Source of the DNA: Actinomycetota bacterium
GTDB lineage: Bacteria > Actinomycetota > Thermoleophilia > Miltoncostaeales > Miltoncostaeaceae
DNA: 33,183 nt
Reading direction: 5' to 3'
Assembly: GCA_005800465.1 (NCBI GenBank)
Contig: SYFI01000011.1
Location: 1 to 33,183 of the forward strand
The translations under genes were made by a program, and so were the position numbers. The notes beneath the pieces were generated by a model. That model had not been told where the DNA came from. It ran no database searches and saw only the letters and a program-made list of their open reading frames with translations. Of this stretch, positions 28,401 through 33,183 are shown piece by piece (positions within the stretch are counted from its first letter, which is position 1; each line of letters opens with the position of its first letter).

Positions 28401-28892
28401 GTGGTGTTCGGCGACGCCGTCACAGCCACAGTGGTGTATGGCCCCGAACGCGCCCAAGGGTCGCCCATTTTGCTGCATCGCCCGGTGCTTTCGGCCACCG
28501 GCGATGACGGAACGATTATTCACCACGGGCCGGAGTACTCCGACCACCTGTTCATGGACGGCCCGCGTGTGTACACCCGGGCCGTGCGCGAGATGCTGCG
28601 GATGCTCGACCGTGCCGCGGCCGCATCGGGTGCGTCAATGGCCGACCTCATGCACGTCATCCCGCATCAGGCCAATGGCCGGATCATCTCGTCGATTCAG
28701 GCCCGAAGCGGTCTCCCCATGGACCGCTTTGTCGTGAACGTGGAGCGGTGGGGCAACACGTCGAGCAGCACCATTCCCATCGCCCTCGCCGAACATCTGC
28801 CGTCGCGTCCCACAGGTCTGGGCGGTCTGGTCGCCTTTGGGGCGGGCCTCACGTCGGGTGCGGCTATCGTCGAGTTTCCCGAGAAGCCATAG
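25494..28892 (+). CDS. Fusion of 2-oxoacid dehydrogenase E1-alpha, E1-beta, lipoyl domain and KAS III (FabH-like)
   Basis: E1-alpha ThDP motif [37 protein letters not shown]; E1-beta region [63 protein letters not shown]; lipoyl motif [19 protein letters not shown] (Lys735, codon 27696-27698); KAS [16 protein letters not shown] (Cys927), [10 protein letters not shown] (His1058), [13 protein letters not shown] (Asn1088). Alternative start at 25530. Confidence 0.9.
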   Translation: [1132 protein letters not shown]

Positions 28893-28895
28893 CCG

Positions 28896-29309
28896 GAATC
28901 GAAGCGCACATCGGCACCACCGAGTATTCGCACGCCATCGATCTGGACAGCGACTTCGACGAGGTTCTCGCGCGCACCCGGGAGGCGTTTGGCAGAAGGA
29001 TTTGGCGTGCTCACCGAGATCGACGTAAAGGCAACGATGAAGGCCAAGCTCGATGTCGACCGCGAGCCCTCCATCATCCTTGGGGCCTGCAACCCAGCTC
29101 TGGCCCATCAGGCGCTTGAGGTGGAGCCTGAGCTGGGCGTGCTGCTGCCCTGCAACGTGGTGTGGACCGCACCGGTGGTCGCACCCGCGTGAGCGCGGTG
29201 GCTGCCGACCAGATGCTGGGAATGGTCGGTAACCCGGGGCTTGAGCCCGTGGCGACCGAGGTCGGTGCACGCCTATCGCGTGTGCCCGCCGACATTCAGG
29301 CGGGATAGC
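28896..29309 (+). pseudogene. DUF302-family gene fragmented by two frameshifts
   Basis: [22 protein letters not shown] | [57 protein letters not shown] | AADQMLGMVGNPGLEPVATEVGARLSRV, in three successive frames; no obvious start codon. Confidence 0.65.
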
Positions 29310-29315
29310 CCGGCG

Positions 29316-30113
29316 CTATTGCGTGCTGGCGGCCGCCTCGAGAATGCGACGCACGTCAGCTCCGGCAACTCCGCGCCGGGCCAGCCACCCCAGTGCACGC
29401 CGACGCTCGGTCTGATCGTCACCCTGTTTCGGGTAGCGCCTCTTCACCTGACGGATCAACTCGTCGGCCTCCGGCGCAGGTGAGACCTCGACGTCTTCAT
29501 CGATTGCCCCGGCGCTGGGCTTAAGTGCCTCGCGCACAGCGGCAGGCGGGAGCCCTTTGCGCATCAGCCGATCGGCCAGGCGCCGACGGTCGGCGGCGGA
29601 GCTCGGCACACCGGTGCGCTCGATTGAGGCGGCGAGCAGCACCTCGTCATGATCATCCGGCAGGCCCTCCCCGACCGCACGGCGCACGAGATCCCGATCA
29701 AAACCGACGCGCATCATCTCGCCCTGAACGCGCCGCTCCGCCCAGTCCTTTCTCGACAGGAGCTCCACCCGCAGGTGGGCATTGGCGTCTTCGTCGGCGA
29801 GCCCATTGGCCGCCAGACGCACCAGCAGCCGGGCGATCTGATCATCGGTGGCCTGGCGCTCCCGCAGGCGACGCACGACCTCGCGCTCGGCGCGTCCGCG
29901 GGCCACCGTAAAGCGCAAGGTGGCCTCCCACAGGCGTTCGAGTGCCGCGATGTCCTCAATCTCGGCAACCCGGGCATCGTCCATCTCCTGCCCCGTCGAC
30001 AGACCAAGGTCGGCAACCAGATGCACGGGGAGCCGGAGCCACTTGGCCCCGTCCTTCTCAACGCGGATCGCACGCCCATCGGGCGTGCTGCGGAGCGCCG
30101 TGATGACGCTCAC
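29316..30113 (-). CDS. recX: RecX-family regulatory protein
   Basis: Tandem three-helix repeats: ALERLWEATLRFTVARGRAEREVVRRLRERQATDDQIARLLVRLAANGLADEDANAHLRVELLSRKDWAERRVQGEMMRVGFDRDLVRRAV. Confidence 0.7.
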   Translation of the reverse strand: MSVITALRSTPDGRAIRVEKDGAKWLRLPVHLVADLGLSTGQEMDDARVAEIEDIAALERLWEATLRFTVARGRAEREVVRRLRERQATDDQIARLLVRLAANGLADEDANAHLRVELLSRKDWAERRVQGEMMRVGFDRDLVRRAVGEGLPDDHDEVLLAASIERTGVPSSAADRRRLADRLMRKGLPPAAVREALKPSAGAIDEDVEVSPAPEADELIRQVKRRYPKQGDDQTERRRALGWLARRGVAGADVRRILEAAASTQ

Positions 30114-30126
30114 GCCGGAAACCGCA

Positions 30127-30318
30127 TCAGGCCTCGCGGGCCACCTCATTGGTGCAGCGCATGCAACGCCACACTGGAACCTTGCGATCGCGGGCGATGG
30201 CGCTTGCCCCATCCAGATCGTGGGTACGCATGGTGCGGTTGGTCGCAAACGTCACGGCGCCACACTTCTCGCACGGCGGTGCATCAGTGGTGGCGCTGGT
30301 CTCTGAGTTCTCGGGCAT
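30127..30318 (-). CDS. Small zinc-ribbon-like protein (63 aa)
   Basis: CEKCGAVTFATNRTMRTHDLDGASAIARDRKVPVWRCMRCTNEV; two CxxC; TAGGGT-N6-ATG upstream. Confidence 0.65.
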   Translation of the reverse strand: MPENSETSATTDAPPCEKCGAVTFATNRTMRTHDLDGASAIARDRKVPVWRCMRCTNEVAREA

Positions 30319-30356
30319 GGGTTAACCCTACCGGCGCGGGCCCGCGCGAACCAGCC

Positions 30357-31418
30357 TCAGCGGGCGGTTGGCACACCTTCGAGGCGCGCCACCTCACGAC
30401 GCACGGCCGGCGCGACCTCAGTGCCGAGGAGTTCGATTGATCGCATCATGTCCCGGTGGGGCGGGTTTCCGACGCCCATGTGGATCATCGTCCGGTGGTT
30501 CCCGAACATCTCGTACTCGGCGAGAATCTTCTCGGTCACCTCTGCCGGGCTCCCCACCATCAGGGCCGCATGCGGCTCGCGCATGCGGTCGAACCCAGGT
30601 CTGTCGATCTCATGCCCCCACCCACGCTCGCGCCCGATCTGGTTCATAGCGGCCATGAGCCCGGGAGCAGAGATGTCGGCAGCCTTCTGCGAGGTATCGG
30701 CGATAAAGCCATGCGATCCGATTCCCACCGGCACCGTCGCGGGATCGAACCCCGACGCCTTCAGTGCCTCGTGGTACAGGTTCACGAAGGGGATAAATGG
30801 CTGCGCGGCGGCACCGATGATGGCGATATTGATGGGCAGCCCGCGCATGGCTGCGTTCACTGCCGACTGCGGCGTGCCACCAACGGCAACCCAGATGGGC
30901 AGATGGTCCTGCTGGGGGCGCGGGTACACGGCACGGCCCTCAATGGGAGCGCGGTGGCGTCCGCTCCACGTCACCACCAGCTCATCGTTGAGTTGCCGCA
31001 GCAAATCGAGTTTCTCGAGAAAGAGCGACTCGTACTCAGCCAGGTCGTATCCAAAGAGCGGGAATGACTCGATGAACGATCCACGCCCGGCCATGATCTC
31101 GGCGCGGCCCTCGCTGAGGAGATCAACGGTGGCGAAGTCCTGGAACACCCGCACCGGATCGTCGGACGACAGCACAGTGACTGAACTGGTGAGCCGGATG
31201 CGCGAGGTACGAACGGCGGCGGCGGCCAACACAATGGCGGGTGACGACACCGGGAAGTCCGGGCGATGGTGCTCGCCGACGCCAAAGATGTCGAGGCCCA
31301 CCTCGTCGGCCAGCACGATCTCCTCCACCAGTTCGCGAATGCGCTGCCCCTCATCGGGTCGCCGCGCGGTCGCCGGATCTGGCGTCGCGTCGCCAAATGA
31401 GTAGATGCCGATCTGCAT
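30357..31418 (-). CDS. LLM-class flavin-dependent oxidoreductase
   Basis: MQIGIYSFGDATPDPATARRPDEGQRIRELVEEIVLADEVGLDIFGVGEHHRPDFPVSSPAIVLAAAAVRTSRIRLTSSVTVLSSDDPVRVFQDFATVDLLSEGRAEIMAGRGSF. Confidence 0.92.
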   Translation of the reverse strand: MQIGIYSFGDATPDPATARRPDEGQRIRELVEEIVLADEVGLDIFGVGEHHRPDFPVSSPAIVLAAAAVRTSRIRLTSSVTVLSSDDPVRVFQDFATVDLLSEGRAEIMAGRGSFIESFPLFGYDLAEYESLFLEKLDLLRQLNDELVVTWSGRHRAPIEGRAVYPRPQQDHLPIWVAVGGTPQSAVNAAMRGLPINIAIIGAAAQPFIPFVNLYHEALKASGFDPATVPVGIGSHGFIADTSQKAADISAPGLMAAMNQIGRERGWGHEIDRPGFDRMREPHAALMVGSPAEVTEKILAEYEMFGNHRTMIHMGVGNPPHRDMMRSIELLGTEVAPAVRREVARLEGVPTAR

Positions 31419-31759
31419 CACGCCCCGCCTTCCCGCTGTGCGCGCGCCTCGTCGAGCTCCCGCTGGATCACCCCGTCGTCGCGCTCCGCGAAGATGACGT
31501 ACGCCACGTAGAAGACCCCGAGGCTGATGCCCAGGCCCACCCATACCCACAGCAGCACAGGCCAGTCGAGGGCGAGCCCAATCAGCCACCCGATAACGAG
31601 GCTGAACGGCACCATGGTGAGGCCGATGACCCAGAGTCGGCGGCGCGCAACCTGCGAATACTCTGGATTGGGATGGAGCCCCTCCTGCTGGGCGGCGACC
31701 CGGGCCACGATCTGTTCGCGACTCTCTCGTTCCGGCGGGTGCGCATGCGGGTGCGTCAT
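31418..31759 (-). CDS. Small two-TM membrane protein
   Basis: MTHPHAHPPERESREQIVARVAAQQEGLHPNPEYSQVARRRLWVIGLTMVPFSLVIGWLIGLALDWPVLLWVWVGLGISLGVFYVAYVIFAERD; TACCCT-N7-ATG upstream. Confidence 0.7.
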   Translation of the reverse strand: MTHPHAHPPERESREQIVARVAAQQEGLHPNPEYSQVARRRLWVIGLTMVPFSLVIGWLIGLALDWPVLLWVWVGLGISLGVFYVAYVIFAERDDGVIQRELDEARAQREGGA

Positions 31760-31806
31760 TGCAGAGAGGGTAGCGTGGCCGCGCGTGGCGACCGACGTGC
31801 AGCGGA

Positions 31807-32895
31807 TCAACCCACGCGGGGCCAGGCCGACACCAGCGGGTAGGGCCTGATTGGACCGCCACCAGCGGGATGGATCTCAAAGTGCAGGTGCGGCACGGTG
31901 CCCTGTGCATCGCCGGTCATCCCGACGTATCCCACCACGTCACCCGCCTTCACCGACGCACCATCACGGGTGATCTCCGCGAAGCTATCGAGGTGGCAGT
32001 AGAAGTACTCATCGCCGTTGGCACCCCGCACCCATAGACGGTTGCCGCTGATGGGCGTGTTGCCCGGTCGCATCACGGTGCCCGTCACCACGGCGACGAT
32101 GGGTGCCTGCATCGCCGCCATCAGGTCAATGCCTTCGTGCAGGCGACCGCCGCCACGCGCCTGCAGCCAGTCGTCGCTGAAGGTGGTGGGGGCGGCCACG
32201 GGAAATACCGGCTCGGTACCGGGTGCTGCCAGCACGGGGTCGCTGGTGCCCACCGAGGCAGCGGCGCGAGTGGTGCCCGCCCGACGGGCCCGCAGCTCGG
32301 CCCGGAGGTCACCACGCACCTGTTCAAGCCGCATGTGCTGCGCCTTCGCCAGCCCCTTCACGCGGGCCGCCTCGCGAGACGCCTCACGCTCCCCGGCGCG
32401 CGCTGTGACGATCGCGCGCGCCAGTCGGTCCTGTGCGGCTGCCAATTCGGCGCTCCGACGGCGCATGGTCACTGCCAGACGGGCGTCGTCGGTGGCCGCC
32501 GCCCGCAGGGCCTCAGTCCCGGCCATGAGATCGCCTATCGATCCGCTGGACACGATGACCTCGACCAGCCCGGGGTCGGGGTGGCGGTAGAGCGTGCTGA
32601 TGCGCTCTGAAAGCCGCTCGCCCGCCAGCATCAGGGCGCTGCGGCTTGTCGCGAGCGCACGGCGACTCTGTGCAGCATCGTCGCGCGCCTGCTGCACACG
32701 GTCCATCGCGACGTTGTGTCGCGATGCGGCCTCCCCGGCCAGGGCGTCAAGGTGCGCGCTGCGCGCCTCGAATGCCGCTGCCCGCTGTTTCAGACTTGTG
32801 ACGTCGCGCGCAGCCCATGCCGCGCCGGGCACCACGGTGGTGGTGCACACGGCGAGGAGGCTGATGAGGGTGATGAGGGTGCGGCGGCGGGACAT
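31807..32895 (-). CDS. Secreted coiled-coil M23 peptidase (EnvC/NlpD-like)
   Basis: Signal peptide, coiled-coil region, LHEGIDLMAAMQAPIVAVVTGTV and GTVPHLHFEIHP. Confidence 0.88.
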   Translation of the reverse strand: MSRRRTLITLISLLAVCTTTVVPGAAWAARDVTSLKQRAAAFEARSAHLDALAGEAASRHNVAMDRVQQARDDAAQSRRALATSRSALMLAGERLSERISTLYRHPDPGLVEVIVSSGSIGDLMAGTEALRAAATDDARLAVTMRRRSAELAAAQDRLARAIVTARAGEREASREAARVKGLAKAQHMRLEQVRGDLRAELRARRAGTTRAAASVGTSDPVLAAPGTEPVFPVAAPTTFSDDWLQARGGGRLHEGIDLMAAMQAPIVAVVTGTVMRPGNTPISGNRLWVRGANGDEYFYCHLDSFAEITRDGASVKAGDVVGYVGMTGDAQGTVPHLHFEIHPAGGGPIRPYPLVSAWPRVG

Positions 32896-32950
32896 GTCGG
32901 GTTCTCATTCGCCCCCGAGTGCCCGCATCCTCACAACATGCGTTGCGAGA

Positions 32951-33183
32951 TCAGCCCGCTTCTTCGGCCAGTGCCTCGTTCAGCTGCGCCTGTGCATTGA
33001 TAGCCGCCGGGAAACCCGCATACGAAGCCAACTGGATGACCAGCTCCCGCAGCTCGTCTTCGGTGATGCCCACGCGCAGGGCCGCGCGCATGTGCACCTT
33101 CACCTGGCGGTCCTTGCCTGCCATCGCCATAAGCATTGAGAGTGTGGCGATTTGGCGCTCGCGCACGCCGAGGCCCGGGCGGC
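32951..33183 (-). CDS. Carboxymuconolactone decarboxylase-family protein, 5' end beyond the window
   Basis: RERQIATLSMLMAMAGKDRQVKVHMRAALRVGITEDELRELVIQLASYAGFPAAINAQAQLNEAL; the frame is open to the window edge. Confidence 0.82.
   Translation of the reverse strand, partial: RPGLGVRERQIATLSMLMAMAGKDRQVKVHMRAALRVGITEDELRELVIQLASYAGFPAAINAQAQLNEALAEEAG

Noticed and set aside
30357-31910. 517-aa version of the LLM oxidoreductase with a long N-terminal extension
   Set aside because: The extension is out-of-family and overlaps the small membrane-protein gene; the family start MQIGIYSF at 31418 forms a TGATG overlap with that gene's stop.

Overview
The window is about 33 kb of high-GC DNA, probably from an Actinobacteriota chromosome (inferred from gene order, GC content and apparent leaderless genes). 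The left third is one long minus-strand housekeeping run: infC-rpmI-rplT-trmH-like-pheS-pheT-argC-argJ-[DUF6883-like/DUF4926-like pair]-argB-argD, ending in a clear intrinsic terminator. The rest is accessory: two CDF transporters, a quinone-detox-like glyoxalase/esterase pair, a zinc metallopeptidase interrupted by an in-frame TGA, SIS and PIG-L genes, MFS, NAGPA-like glycosidase, two LLM flavin oxidoreductases, RecX, M23 peptidase and a CMD-family gene. The strongest novelty candidate is the 1132-aa ORF at 25494-28892. It fuses 2-oxoacid dehydrogenase E1-alpha, E1-beta, a lipoyl domain with an intact DKA motif, and a complete KAS III (FabH-like) domain, with no E2 acyltransferase domain. By eye, its KAS III part has lost both residues that sandwich the CoA adenine in E. 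coli FabH. This suggests a CoA-independent route from 2-oxoacid to fatty-acid or polyketide primer. Other points of interest are a LexA-box-like operator over the start of a small leaderless gene, a recurrent TANNNT-N6/7-start motif at about ten genes, a GGGGTCAGACCCC repeat family, a hairpin-rich infC leader, a toxin/immunity-like gene pair inside the arg operon, and several disrupted genes. All calls come from reading the sequence; no searches were run.
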